Notes under the pieces: generated by a model | Told to the model about the DNA's origin: nothing | The model's database searches: none | The model's input: only the letters and a program-made list of their open reading frames with translations | Part shown: piece by piece, positions 45,016-53,993 of the stretch | How the letters are laid out: each line of letters begins with the position of its first letter | Numbering within the stretch: the stretch's first letter is position 1 | Assembly (NCBI GenBank): GCA_905203305.1 | Contig: CAJKVH010000003.1 | Span: 62,001-126,000, forward strand | DNA length: 64,000 nt | DNA from: an uncultured Eubacteriales bacterium | Lineage (GTDB): Bacteria > Bacillota > Clostridia > TANB77 > CAG-508 | Reading direction: 5' to 3' | Translations under genes and position numbers: made by a program

Positions 45016-48000
45016 ATGTATTTAAAAAGATTAGAATTACAAGGATTTAAATCATTTGCAGATAAAACTGTATTAGAATTTATGCCAGGAATAACAAGTG
45101 TAATTGGACCAAATGGATCAGGAAAAAGTAATATTGCAGATGCTATTCGTTGGGTTCTTGGAGAGCAAAGTATGAAAGAACTTCGTGGAGGAAAATCAGT
45201 AGATATAATATTTGCGGGAACACAAAATAGAAAATCTTTAGGATTTGCAGAAGCATCTCTTGTATTTGACAACCAAGATGGAAAACTTCCAATTGAATAT
45301 AAAGAAGTAATAGTTACAAGAAAGCTATATAGAAGTGGAGAAACAGGGTATTATATAAATAAAACACAATGTAGATTAAAAGACATTTTAGAATTATTTA
45401 TGGATACAGGAATAGGTAAAGACGGATATTCTATAATAGGACAAGGAAAAATTGATGAAATTTTAAGCAATAAATCAGAAGATAGAAGAAATGTATTTGA
45501 AGAAGCAGCAGGAATAGTAAAATTCAAAACTAGAAAAGAGGAATCTGAAAAAAAATTAGAACATACAAAACTTAATGTATTAAGAATAAATGACATTTTA
45601 ACTGAAATAGAAGCAAACCTAGACCCTCTAAAAGAACAATCAGACAAGGCAAAAAGGTATTTAGATTTAAAAAATGAGTTAAAAAGTATTGAAGTAGGTC
45701 TATTTTTGTACAATATTGATAAATATAAAGAAGAATTGATAAAAATTCAAGATGATATTGAAATTATGCAAAATACTTGTAACTTAGAGGAAGGAAAACT
45801 TGAAAAAATAAAAATTTTAAAAGAAGAGTTAAAAGGCGAAATTGATGATTTAACAGAAAAAATAGAAGAAACTCAAAATTTAAGATTTACAAGTCAAAAA
45901 GATGTAGAAAGCTTAACATCAGAAATAAATGTTATAAAATCAAAAATAGAAAATAACGAAGAAAATAAAAAAAGATTTTTAGATGAAATTGAAGAAATAA
46001 AAGATAAAATAAATAAAACAGAAGAAGAAATGAACTACAAATTAAGCAAAAAAGAAGGCTTAAAAGAAAATAAAGAAAAATATGAAAAAGAGCTTAAAGA
46101 AAAACAAGAAGAATTAGATAAAATAAACAAAACTTTATCAGAAAAAGAACTGGAAATAGAAGATGACAAAAGAAAGCTTGAAGAAAATGTAGATTTAAAA
46201 TACGAAATAGAAAGCTATATAAATGAACAAAAAGCTAACATATCAAATTTTGAAAGAAGAAAACAACAAGTTCAAAATGATATAGGAAATAATATTTCAG
46301 AATTAGATAATACAAGATTTTCTAAAGAAGAAATCGAAAAAGGATTTTTTGAAATTCAAAAAGAAAAAAATACCCTAGTAAAAGAATTAGAAGAAATAAA
46401 TAATAAAAAAAGCAAAGCAGAGGATCAAATAAAATTGATCGATACAAAAATAAATAATGGTATTCAAGAACTAAACTTTAAAGAATCAAAACTTAAGTTT
46501 TTAATAGAAACAGAAAAAGAAAAAGATGGATACCAAAAAAGTGTAAAGGCATTATTAAAAAAATGTGAAAATAAAAAAGAGCTAGGAAAAGGCGTAAAAG
46601 GAGCTTTAGCAGAGCTTATTGATGTACCAGAAAATCTTGAAACAGCAATAGAAATGGCATTAGGTGCAAGCTTGCAAAATATTGTTACAGAAAATGAGCA
46701 AGATGCAAAAAGGTTAATTGAATATTTAAGAGAAAACAACTTAGGGAGAGCATCATTTTTGCCTATTTCAAATATTCAAGGAAAAAAAGAAGAAAAAATA
46801 AAGGGAAAACAAATAGGCGTACTTGGAATTGCATCAGATTTAATAAAATATGATAAAAAATATGAACAAATAATATTAAATCTATTAGGAAGAACTTTAA
46901 TTGTAGACAATATGAATAACGCAATTGTTGCATCAAAAGAAAATGGACATACATTTAAAATAGTAACATTGGATGGAGATATTATAAGTCAAACAGGATC
47001 AATGACAGGAGGATCTGTAAATAAAAAAACAGTAAAAATTTTAGGTAGAAGCAAGGAAATAGAAGAACTAAGAAAGCAAATAGAAAATATAAAACAAATG
47101 CAAAATAAATTAAAAGAAGAAAAAGAAAATATTATATCTGAAAATAAAGAAGTTATTGAAAAAGCAGAAAAATTAGAAAATATGCTTCAAACAATAGAAA
47201 TAAAATACAATGTAGAAAATCAAAAGCTAAATACTATAAAAGAAAATATTGAAAAAATATCAAAACACTTAGAAAAACTAAGAAATGAAAAACAAGAGCT
47301 TGAAAATGGAAAAGAAGAATACTTAAAAATAATAACAGAAAAAGAAAATGAAAAAGAAAAAATAAATAGCGAAAATGAAAAAATTAAAAATAAGATAAAT
47401 GAATATTCAGCTCTAAATAAAGATACATCAAAAAGAGTAGATGATCTAAACTTTGATATTACAAACTTAAAAATATCAGTATCATCATTTAATGAAAGTG
47501 AAAGCTCAATTGATGAAATGGCAAAAATGTTAAAAGACGAAATAGAAAATCAAAATCTAAGCATAAAAAATAAGAAAAATCAAATTGAAAAAATGACTAA
47601 AGAGCAAGCAGAATTTGAAGAAAAAATAAAAATAACAATTTCGAAAATAGATGACCTAAATAGCAGAGTTTCAAATAGTGATGAAGATATAGAAAAAATG
47701 AAAAAACAAAGACAATCATCAAATGAAAAATTATCATTAAAAGAAAAAGAAGAAGTAGAAGAATTTAAGACAATAGAAGATCTAAAAGGTCAAATTGTAA
47801 AAATTGATGTAAAAAAATCTAAAATTGACGATGATTTAAATGAAACAATATCATCTTTATGGAATGAATATGAATTAACACCGAATAGCTCAGAAGGCTA
47901 TGAAAAACCAGCAAATATTGCAATAACAACAAGAAGAGTAAATAATCTAAAACAAGATATAAAAGAGCTTGGAAGTGTTAATGTAGATTCAATAGAAGAA

Positions 48001-48567
48001 TATAAAAATCAAAAACAAAGATATGACTTTATGTGTGAACAACGTTTAGATCTTGAAAATACAATGGCAAAATTAAGAGATATGATTCAAGAAATAACAG
48101 ACAATATGAAATCAAGATTTAAAGAAAAAATGCAAATAATAAATGAAAATTTTGGACAAACATTTAAAGAATTATTTGGTGGAGGAGAAGCTAGAATAAA
48201 ATTAGAAGATGAATCAAATATTTTAGAATGTGGAATAGATATAGAAGCACAGCCACCAGGAAAGAAGTTACAAAGTATGGGATTACTTTCAGGAGGAGAA
48301 AGAGCCTTTACTGCAATAGCCTTACTATTTGCAATTCTAAAAATGAACCCAGCGCCATTCTGCGTTCTTGATGAAATAGAAGCAGCACTTGATGATGTAA
48401 ATGTAAACAGATATGCAGAATTTTTAAAGAAATTTGCAATAGGAACACAATTTTTAGTAATAACACATAGAAAAGGAACTATGGAAGCAGCAGATACAGT
48501 TTATGGTGTTACAATGGAAGAAAAGGGAATATCAAAACTTCTTTCAATGAAATTAAGTAAACAATAA
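45016..48567 (+). CDS. smc: Chromosome segregation protein SMC
   Basis: 1183 aa, RBS GGAAAGG. The N-terminal head has Walker A IGPNGSGKSNI and the Q-loop region; long coiled coils (about 165-510 and 660-1000) flank the hinge (about 515-645, with KGVKGALAELIDVPENLETAIEMALGASLQNIV). The C-terminal head has the ABC signature LLSGGERAFTAIALLFA and Walker B CVLDEIEAALDD. It is the ATPase of the condensin-like complex that organises the chromosome. Usual partners rnc and ftsY are not adjacent here. Confidence 0.97.
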   Translation: MYLKRLELQGFKSFADKTVLEFMPGITSVIGPNGSGKSNIADAIRWVLGEQSMKELRGGKSVDIIFAGTQNRKSLGFAEASLVFDNQDGKLPIEYKEVIVTRKLYRSGETGYYINKTQCRLKDILELFMDTGIGKDGYSIIGQGKIDEILSNKSEDRRNVFEEAAGIVKFKTRKEESEKKLEHTKLNVLRINDILTEIEANLDPLKEQSDKAKRYLDLKNELKSIEVGLFLYNIDKYKEELIKIQDDIEIMQNTCNLEEGKLEKIKILKEELKGEIDDLTEKIEETQNLRFTSQKDVESLTSEINVIKSKIENNEENKKRFLDEIEEIKDKINKTEEEMNYKLSKKEGLKENKEKYEKELKEKQEELDKINKTLSEKELEIEDDKRKLEENVDLKYEIESYINEQKANISNFERRKQQVQNDIGNNISELDNTRFSKEEIEKGFFEIQKEKNTLVKELEEINNKKSKAEDQIKLIDTKINNGIQELNFKESKLKFLIETEKEKDGYQKSVKALLKKCENKKELGKGVKGALAELIDVPENLETAIEMALGASLQNIVTENEQDAKRLIEYLRENNLGRASFLPISNIQGKKEEKIKGKQIGVLGIASDLIKYDKKYEQIILNLLGRTLIVDNMNNAIVASKENGHTFKIVTLDGDIISQTGSMTGGSVNKKTVKILGRSKEIEELRKQIENIKQMQNKLKEEKENIISENKEVIEKAEKLENMLQTIEIKYNVENQKLNTIKENIEKISKHLEKLRNEKQELENGKEEYLKIITEKENEKEKINSENEKIKNKINEYSALNKDTSKRVDDLNFDITNLKISVSSFNESESSIDEMAKMLKDEIENQNLSIKNKKNQIEKMTKEQAEFEEKIKITISKIDDLNSRVSNSDEDIEKMKKQRQSSNEKLSLKEKEEVEEFKTIEDLKGQIVKIDVKKSKIDDDLNETISSLWNEYELTPNSSEGYEKPANIAITTRRVNNLKQDIKELGSVNVDSIEEYKNQKQRYDFMCEQRLDLENTMAKLRDMIQEITDNMKSRFKEKMQIINENFGQTFKELFGGGEARIKLEDESNILECGIDIEAQPPGKKLQSMGLLSGGERAFTAIALLFAILKMNPAPFCVLDEIEAALDDVNVNRYAEFLKKFAIGTQFLVITHRKGTMEAADTVYGVTMEEKGISKLLSMKLSKQ

Positions 48568-48631
48568 TTGTATAAAATAAAAAAAGATGGCAAAAATTTA
48601 AATATAACAATTTTAATAAGGAGAAAATTTT

Positions 48632-48949
48632 ATGAATAAATGTGAAATAAAAAATGTTGTTATATTAAAAAACTTGCCATCTAATTTAATAGAAGAAGCT
48701 TTTGTAGTTGTAAAATCTAAAAAAGTAGCAAAAAGCTTAAAATACATAGATATTAAAAGCAAAAGCGATCAAGAAAAAAGTGATAATTATATTATAAGAG
48801 AAGCTGAAAGTGTACTATCAAGCTATGTAAAGCAGGTTGAGAAAAAAGAAGTTAAGATAGATGATAGTGTTTGGAAGAAAAAATATAAAGTAGCAATAAT
48901 ATTTAATTTGATTATAAGTATTGGATTTTTGATTTCTGTAATTGCGTAG
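48632..48949 (+). CDS. Hypothetical protein with C-terminal membrane anchor
   Basis: 105 aa, RBS AAGGAGAAA. The first 80 residues are charged and helical; the C-terminal 18-20 residues (VAIIFNLIISIGFLISVIA) form a tail anchor. I recognise no family. It lies 64 bp after smc and may be in its operon, but there is nothing to link the functions. Confidence 0.5.
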   Translation: MNKCEIKNVVILKNLPSNLIEEAFVVVKSKKVAKSLKYIDIKSKSDQEKSDNYIIREAESVLSSYVKQVEKKEVKIDDSVWKKKYKVAIIFNLIISIGFLISVIA

Positions 48950-49088
48950 ATAGAAGTTTGAAATAGACATGTAGCGTCGGAATGGAAAATATGAGTTCAA
49001 ATAGATATGCCACATTTAAATTAGAAAAAAGATTGACAAAAAGGACTAAAAATGATAATAATGGTTGAAGAAAGAGAGGGGAAAAAAT

Positions 49089-49694
49089 ATGAGAAAATCT
49101 TTAAAAATTATATTAATTATTGTATTAATTGCAGTAGCACTAGTTGGGGGATATTTTGGATATTTACAAATAATAAAAAATAAAACATCAAAAACAATAG
49201 AAACAATGTTTACAGCTATAAAATCAGGTGATGAAAACCAAATAAAAGAATATATAGAAATTGAAGATGCAATTGATGACAACGAAGAAAAATCAGAAGG
49301 TGCAGAAATGGAAAGCATAATGCTAAAAAATTTAAACTATGAAATTGAATCAATGGATGTGAAATTTAACGAATGCACAGCAAATTTAAAAGTAACAAAC
49401 AAAGACTTAAAAACAGTTTTCCAAAACTATATGACAAAAGCAATATCACTTGCATTTTCACAAGCAATAAATTCTACATCTGATGAGGAATTGGAAAGTG
49501 AATTAAAAAAATATTTTGAAGAACAATATGATTCAGACAGCATAGAAACAATTGAAACTAGGATACCTGTAACAATGAAAAGAGAAAGTGGAAAATGGAA
49601 AATATCATGTGATGAAAATGCACTTGTAGATGCCATTTTACCAGGATATAGAGAAATTATAGATTATTTAAATTCATTTAATAGTGAAGAATAA
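49089..49694 (+). CDS. Secreted or membrane-anchored DUF4878/DUF5105-like protein
   Basis: 201 aa from ATG 49089, which follows AGAGAGGGG; an upstream in-frame TTG lacks a site. The N-terminus (MRKSLKIILIIVLIAVALVGGYF) is a signal anchor without a lipobox Cys. The rest resembles NTF2-like extracytoplasmic proteins: KTIETMFTAIKSGDENQIKEYI, followed by beta strands (YEIESMDVKFNECTANLKV) and the terminal IPVTMKRESGKWKI. These domains often bind small ligands or cell-wall parts; the function is unknown. Confidence 0.6.
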   Translation: MRKSLKIILIIVLIAVALVGGYFGYLQIIKNKTSKTIETMFTAIKSGDENQIKEYIEIEDAIDDNEEKSEGAEMESIMLKNLNYEIESMDVKFNECTANLKVTNKDLKTVFQNYMTKAISLAFSQAINSTSDEELESELKKYFEEQYDSDSIETIETRIPVTMKRESGKWKISCDENALVDAILPGYREIIDYLNSFNSEE

Positions 49695-49842
49695 AATTGC
49701 TATTTTAAATGAAAAATAAACATTATTTGGAAGTGAACCAAAATTATTAGGCAGAAAGTTTAATAATTTTGGTTCATTTTTTGTTTTGAAATGGCTATTT
49801 TTGTGGTATAATAAATTTTATAAAAAGGAAGGAGATAAATTT

Positions 49843-50382
49843 ATGAAAGTTTTAGTTATATCAGATATACATGGTTCAGGATATTATGCAGATAAAATAA
49901 AAGAAATAAATGAAAGAGAAAATCCAGAAAAAATAATATTACTAGGAGATCTATATTATCATGGACCAAGAAACGATCTAAGCCAAGAATATGCACCAAT
50001 GAAGGTCGCAAAAATATTAAATAGTTTGAAAGATAAGCTATTGGTTGTAAGAGGAAATTGTGATGCTGAAGTTGATGAAATGATTTCAGAGTTTAAATTT
50101 AATGATCATATTTTAATGGAGATTAATGGTAAAAAGTATTATTTTACACATGGTCATAAATATAATATTGAGAAGATCCCATATGATGATTTTGATATAA
50201 TGATTTATGGTCATATTCATCAAGGTTTTATTGAGGAAAAAGAAGGCTTTGTTTTTGCAAATCCTGGTTCTATTTCTCTTCCAAAGTGCAATACTCATCA
50301 TAGCTATATTGTTTTAGATGAGGATGGTATTTGTTTGAAGGATGTTGATGGTGAGGTTTTGGAGAGATTGGAGTTTGAATAG
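49843..50382 (+). CDS. yfcE: YfcE/MJ0936-type metallophosphodiesterase
   Basis: 179 aa from ATG 49843 (RBS AAGGAGAT). The calcineurin-like motifs are complete: VISDIHGSG (DxH), LLGDLYYHG (GDxxxH), VRGNCDAE (GNCD), FTHGHKY (H) and YGHIHQG (GHxH), followed by NPGSISLP. It hydrolyses phosphodiesters with a two-metal centre; the natural substrate is unknown. It is the last recognisable core gene before the integrated element. Confidence 0.93.
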   Translation: MKVLVISDIHGSGYYADKIKEINERENPEKIILLGDLYYHGPRNDLSQEYAPMKVAKILNSLKDKLLVVRGNCDAEVDEMISEFKFNDHILMEINGKKYYFTHGHKYNIEKIPYDDFDIMIYGHIHQGFIEEKEGFVFANPGSISLPKCNTHHSYIVLDEDGICLKDVDGEVLERLEFE

Positions 50383-50429
50383 ATTGGTTTGGAAGAGTGA
50401 GAGGAAGGGAGAGGAGGTAAAGGGTGAAA

Positions 50430-50474
50430 CTCATAACCCGAAGGTCGTAAGTTCGAGTCTTACCCCCGCAACCA
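50430..50474 (+). repeat. 3' half of initiator tRNA-Met: element attachment site
   Basis: Starting exactly at the anticodon loop CTCATAA, the 45 nt reproduce the 3' half of tRNA-fMet: stem CCCGA, variable AGGTC, T arm GTAAG-TTCGAGT-CTTAC, acceptor CCCCGCA, A and CCA. The 5' half is absent: the upstream bases cannot form a D arm or pair with the acceptor. Such 3' tRNA halves are typical att cores left by tyrosine integrases and mark the boundary with the element to the right. Confidence 0.75.
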
Positions 50475-50477
50475 CTG

Positions 50478-50514
50478 AAAAGTCCCATTTTCGTTGAAAA
50501 ATAGGGACTTTTAT
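50478..50514 (+). terminator. Terminator after the tRNA half
   Basis: AAAAGTCCC-A-TTTT is mirrored by AAAA-TA-GGGACTTTT, a long stem as found behind real tRNA genes; it travels with the att core. Confidence 0.8.
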
Positions 50515-50576
50515 AAATTTTGAAGTAATCCATTTAAGTACATTAAAAACCGTTAAAAATCATTAAAATTTGTTTC

Positions 50577-50598
50577 ATAAAGGGAAAATAAAGGGAAA
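50577..50598 (+). repeat. Tandem 11-bp direct repeat near the element end
   Basis: ATAAAGGGAAA is repeated exactly twice back to back, about 100 bp inside the att core: the position and size expected of integrase arm-binding sites. Confidence 0.5.
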
Positions 50599-50632
50599 GA
50601 AATAATATTAAAGTGAAGTGAAATATACTAAG

Positions 50633-50664
50633 TAATCTCAAGTCATTTGGGATTATTTTTTTTG
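50633..50664 (+). terminator. Hairpin with T-run before the first element gene
   Basis: TAATCTCAA pairs with TTGGGATTA, followed by TTTTTTTT, and ends 1-2 nt before the GGAGG of the next gene. It may insulate the element from outside transcription or attenuate it. Confidence 0.65.
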
Positions 50665-50674
50665 GAGGTTTTAT

Positions 50675-51133
50675 ATGTATAAAGGGAAAATTGATAAATT
50701 AATTAATGAAATAAATAAAATAGCAAGATTAAAAAGAATATCATATAAATTAGAAAATATATATGAAGAATATGATGAATATATTGAAGATTATTATTTT
50801 ATGGAATGGTTTAGAATATCTCAAGATGGAATAACACAAATAGAAGAAATAAATAATATGATAGAGTTATTTGAACAAATATTAGAAGAAATTGAAATTG
50901 CAATTTATAATGCCGAAGATAAAGTTGATATTATATGCAATTCGATATTAGCATATAACAAGAACGAATTAGGAAACTATATAAGTGACTTTGAACTATA
51001 TAATAACAAATATATAAAAGATACAATAGTGAATTTTATTGAAAATAATATGTATGAGATAGATGAAGATTACCTATTTCTTGAACTAGAGAAATTACTA
51101 GAAGGAGGAGTAGGGCAGAATGAAAAAAACTGA
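50675..51133 (+). CDS. Element hypothetical protein, helical and acidic
   Basis: 152 aa, RBS TTGGAGGT. Almost entirely helical and acidic (INEINKIARLKRISYKLENIYEEYDEYIEDYY), without recognisable motifs. It overlaps the next gene by 14 nt, so the two are translationally coupled. Probably an accessory or regulatory protein of the element. Confidence 0.5.
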   Translation: MYKGKIDKLINEINKIARLKRISYKLENIYEEYDEYIEDYYFMEWFRISQDGITQIEEINNMIELFEQILEEIEIAIYNAEDKVDIICNSILAYNKNELGNYISDFELYNNKYIKDTIVNFIENNMYEIDEDYLFLELEKLLEGGVGQNEKN

Positions 51134-51536
51134 TTACAAAAAGATAGAGTATTATTTATATAACTACAATAATATAGATGAACTGATTGAAGAGATAAAA
51201 AATGGCTTGATAAATAGTGTTAATGTAAGTGGAAGTGCATGGAGAAAAGGAGTAACAGTATGCAATAATACTTTAGAAAATCAAGTTATTAAGATAATAG
51301 AAAATAAGAAAATACTAGAATTTAAGAGATGGCAAGTGCTTATAAAAAAGGTACTTGCTTTTTTGTTACAAAAATATCCGAAATATTATGATTTTATAAA
51401 TCTAAAATATTTTCAAAATAAATCTAAAGATGAGACTGAACAAACTCTTAAATTCGATTTTAAGAAACAAAAAATAATAAAGGACAAGTTAATTGAGTTC
51501 GTATATAAAAATGCGAAAATAAGAAATTTGGTTTAA
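51120..51536 (+). CDS. ArpU/sigma-like phage-type regulator
   Basis: 138 aa, overlapping the preceding gene; its RBS (GAAGGAGGAG) is inside that gene. The C-terminal half (FLLQKYPKYYDFINLKYFQNKSKDETEQTLKFDFKKQKIIKDKLIEF) fits the sigma-70 region-4-like helix-turn-helix of ArpU/RinA regulators. Such proteins control late or transfer functions of phages and ICEs. A second, similar gene is at 52449. Confidence 0.5.
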   Translation: MKKTDYKKIEYYLYNYNNIDELIEEIKNGLINSVNVSGSAWRKGVTVCNNTLENQVIKIIENKKILEFKRWQVLIKKVLAFLLQKYPKYYDFINLKYFQNKSKDETEQTLKFDFKKQKIIKDKLIEFVYKNAKIRNLV

Positions 51537-51553
51537 ATATGGAGGTAATAAAA

Positions 51554-51664
51554 ATGTTTTGGATAGGATTAATTATAGGACTAATAGTAGGAGCAAATAT
51601 AAGTTTGATATTATATGCTTGTATAATTGCAGGAAAGGAAAGTGATAGCCATTGTGAGAGATGA
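51554..51664 (+). CDS. DUF3789-like small membrane protein
   Basis: 36 aa, RBS GGAGGTAATAAAA. MFWIGLIIGLIVGANISLILYACIIAGKES is a single membrane helix with the small-residue pattern of DUF3789 proteins found in conjugative elements. Its 3' end overlaps the start of the next gene. Function unknown. Confidence 0.6.
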   Translation: MFWIGLIIGLIVGANISLILYACIIAGKESDSHCER

Positions 51665-52406
51665 AGAGATACAAAGAATAGGATATTATGCAGTAATACC
51701 TGCTACTGTTCTATTTAATGAACGATTAAAACCTAATGAAAAATTGCTTTATGCTCTCATAACAGCTTTATCAAATAAAGAAGGCTATTGTTATGCTTCT
51801 AATAAATATTTAGGAGAAAAGTTAGGAGTAGATCCTGTAACAGTTTCAAGATGGATAACTGATTTAAGGAGGAACAATTATGTTTTTGTAGATATAATGA
51901 GAAACGAGAAAAAAGAGATAATTTGTAGGAGAATATTTCCAAATGATGTACCCTATAGACTAAATAATCAATACCCCTATATACTAAAAAATCAAGAGGG
52001 TATTGATGAAAAGGTCAAAGATAATAATATAATAGATAATAATATAAATACACACACAGTCAGCAAAGAAAAATTTAATGAAAATGTATTTCTTTATGAT
52101 TATGAATATAAAAAATTACTAGAAGAATACGGAGAAAATAAAACTAAAAAATGTATAGAAGAATTATCTTTATATAAGAAATCAAAGGGAGTAGAGTATG
52201 AAAGCGATTATGCAACAATAAAAAGATGGGTAATTATAAGAGTTGAGGAATTGGAAGCAAGAAAAGATAAAAAAATTACTAAAAATAAAAGCTTTAATAA
52301 TTATGAACAAAGAGAATATCCTAAAGAATTTTTAGATAGTTTATATGAAAATAATAATTTTACTTCAGCAAATACTGAAGAAGATGAAATGGATTTAGAT
52401 ATATAA
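51642..52406 (+). CDS. Replication initiator-like HTH protein
   Basis: 254 aa from GTG 51642 (AGGAAAGGAA just upstream); TTG 51627 and GTG 51654 are alternatives. The N-terminal domain GYYAVIPATVLFNERLKPNEKLLYALITALSNKEGYCYASNKYLGEKLGVDPVTVSRWITDL is the winged helix of RepA/DnaD-like initiators in ICEs and plasmids. A DnaD-like C-terminal helical part follows (YKKLLEEYGENKTKKCIEELSLYK). It probably starts autonomous replication of the excised circle. The protein ends in an acidic tail, EEDEMDLDI, similar to other element proteins. Confidence 0.7.
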   Translation: MIAIVRDEEIQRIGYYAVIPATVLFNERLKPNEKLLYALITALSNKEGYCYASNKYLGEKLGVDPVTVSRWITDLRRNNYVFVDIMRNEKKEIICRRIFPNDVPYRLNNQYPYILKNQEGIDEKVKDNNIIDNNINTHTVSKEKFNENVFLYDYEYKKLLEEYGENKTKKCIEELSLYKKSKGVEYESDYATIKRWVIIRVEELEARKDKKITKNKSFNNYEQREYPKEFLDSLYENNNFTSANTEEDEMDLDI

Positions 52407-52433
52407 CACAACTAAAAAGTTGTGATTTTTTAT
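52407..52433 (+). terminator. Terminator after the initiator gene
   Basis: CACAACT-AAAA-AGTTGTG with TTTTTT; it starts in the stop region. Confidence 0.75.
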
Positions 52434-52448
52434 TTTAGGAGGTACAAA

Positions 52449-52886
52449 GTGGTTACTAAAAAGGTAAAAAAGATTATTAGAAAAAAATTATATGAATATC
52501 CAATATATGATAGATTAATAAATGAGTTAGAATTAGAAAAAGATACTACTGAAGGTAGAGATATAAATTCTTCAATAAGAAGTAAAAATAAAATTAGTAG
52601 AGCAACTGAGAGACAAGTAATAAAAAATATTAGTATAGATGGTAAAATAAATGAATACAAAAAATGGAAAGAGTTAATAGATAATGTGCTTCAAGATTTT
52701 AGAAAATGTGATAAAACTAAACTGAAGATTGTTGAATATAAGTTCTTTGGTAATATTCCTGAAGATATTATTGCAGATGAATTATATGTTTCTAAAAGCA
52801 CAGTAAGGAGTTATTTGAAAGATATTTATTTTGAGATTGGAATACTTGCAACTTTAAATAATTTAATATCCAAAAATATTTTTTAG
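52449..52886 (+). CDS. ArpU-like regulator with C-terminal HTH
   Basis: 145 aa from GTG 52449, chosen because TTAGGAGG is 5-6 nt upstream. The C-terminal region KTKLKIVEYKFFGNIPEDIIADELYVSKSTVRSYLKDIYFEIG is a clear region-4-like helix-turn-helix of ArpU family phage regulators. It likely controls element genes. Same class as the 51120 product but with a better HTH. Confidence 0.65.
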   Translation: MVTKKVKKIIRKKLYEYPIYDRLINELELEKDTTEGRDINSSIRSKNKISRATERQVIKNISIDGKINEYKKWKELIDNVLQDFRKCDKTKLKIVEYKFFGNIPEDIIADELYVSKSTVRSYLKDIYFEIGILATLNNLISKNIF

Positions 52887-52953
52887 TTAAATGATATTTT
52901 ATAGAAAATATGATATAATTTTCAAAAATAATCTGAAAGTAAGTGTGAATAGT

Positions 52954-53958
52954 ATGGAAAACGATAATTTAAAATTGTTTATGTATACAGTAGATGAGTA
53001 TAAACGATTTGCAAAGCAACTAACTAATTATAAATTAACAGATTCTTATGATGAAGCATCATATATTGTAACAAATACTAAATTAATGATATTACGAAAG
53101 TATGGTTGCAATAAAGAAAAAGTATATATTAATAAAATAATAAAAAGTATGATTGAAAAATATCCTGAAAATAAAAAAGAGCTAGATATTTTATTAAATG
53201 AGTATAATAAAATTGAAGAACAACAATTAGAATATATTTTAACAGATGGCACAAAGTTAAATTTGTATCAAACAATAGAAGATGTAATGTATGGAATGTA
53301 TTTACACGCAGATAAAGAAAGAATAAATAGATTAATAAAAACAGATGAAAGTTTAAGATTTATATGTGTAAGAAAATATGTTGGAGAACTTGAGAAGGTA
53401 GTGCTAAAACTATATGACATTTTAAAAAAGTATGGAGAAAATAATGAAAAAACTGAGACAAAGAGAGCAACTACAATTTATTTAGGAGATACTTCAAAAA
53501 ATAAACAAGAAATTAATAAGTCTCCATATTGGTCTAATTTATATGGAAAAGATGGAGATGTAACAGAAATTGATGAAATTATACAAAAATCAAAAATAGA
53601 AGATTTGGAAATTATTAATAAGTGTACATCTTTTATTGAAGAGTTAAAAAAAGATAATATGTCAATTGCTTTTTTAGAAAGTTTAATATATCCTACAACA
53701 AAGAAAGCATGGGGAGATTATTCGGAGGCTAAAAAATATTATAAATCAATTAAAAAACCTGGTTTGAGTTTAAAAGTACGATATAATGATATTCATACAA
53801 TGGCATATATTAGAATTATTCCACAAGTTGATAATATATTTTTAATAGATACGCCCCATATAATTAGTGAAGTATGTGAAATAAGTTTAGTAAAATATAA
53901 AGAAGAATGGAAAATTTATTCTATGGGAAGCCATTTAGATTCATATATTGTAGGATAG
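52954..53958 (+). CDS. Unknown protein, partner of the HEPN gene
   Basis: 334 aa from ATG 52954, behind a TATAAT at about 52911; a longer frame to 52891 would overlap that promoter. Mostly helical and charged, with a C-terminal beta-rich part (YNDIHTMAYIRIIPQVDNIFLIDTPHIISEVCEISLVKYKEEWKIYSMG). I recognise no domain. It forms a two-gene unit with the HEPN-like gene 35 bp downstream and has its own promoter inside the element. The layout resembles toxin-antitoxin or defence cargo. Confidence 0.5.
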   Translation: MENDNLKLFMYTVDEYKRFAKQLTNYKLTDSYDEASYIVTNTKLMILRKYGCNKEKVYINKIIKSMIEKYPENKKELDILLNEYNKIEEQQLEYILTDGTKLNLYQTIEDVMYGMYLHADKERINRLIKTDESLRFICVRKYVGELEKVVLKLYDILKKYGENNEKTETKRATTIYLGDTSKNKQEINKSPYWSNLYGKDGDVTEIDEIIQKSKIEDLEIINKCTSFIEELKKDNMSIAFLESLIYPTTKKAWGDYSEAKKYYKSIKKPGLSLKVRYNDIHTMAYIRIIPQVDNIFLIDTPHIISEVCEISLVKYKEEWKIYSMGSHLDSYIVG

Positions 53959-53993
53959 TATATTATTGATTGAATTAATAGAGGAAAAACATT

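Noticed and set aside
50400..50474. Functional tRNA-Met gene
   Set aside because: Only the 3' half is present; upstream bases cannot form the acceptor, D arm or 5' anticodon stem.
50270..50533. Minus-strand ORF across the tRNA half
   Set aside because: It is the antisense translation of tRNA sequence and the end of yfcE, a common artefact.
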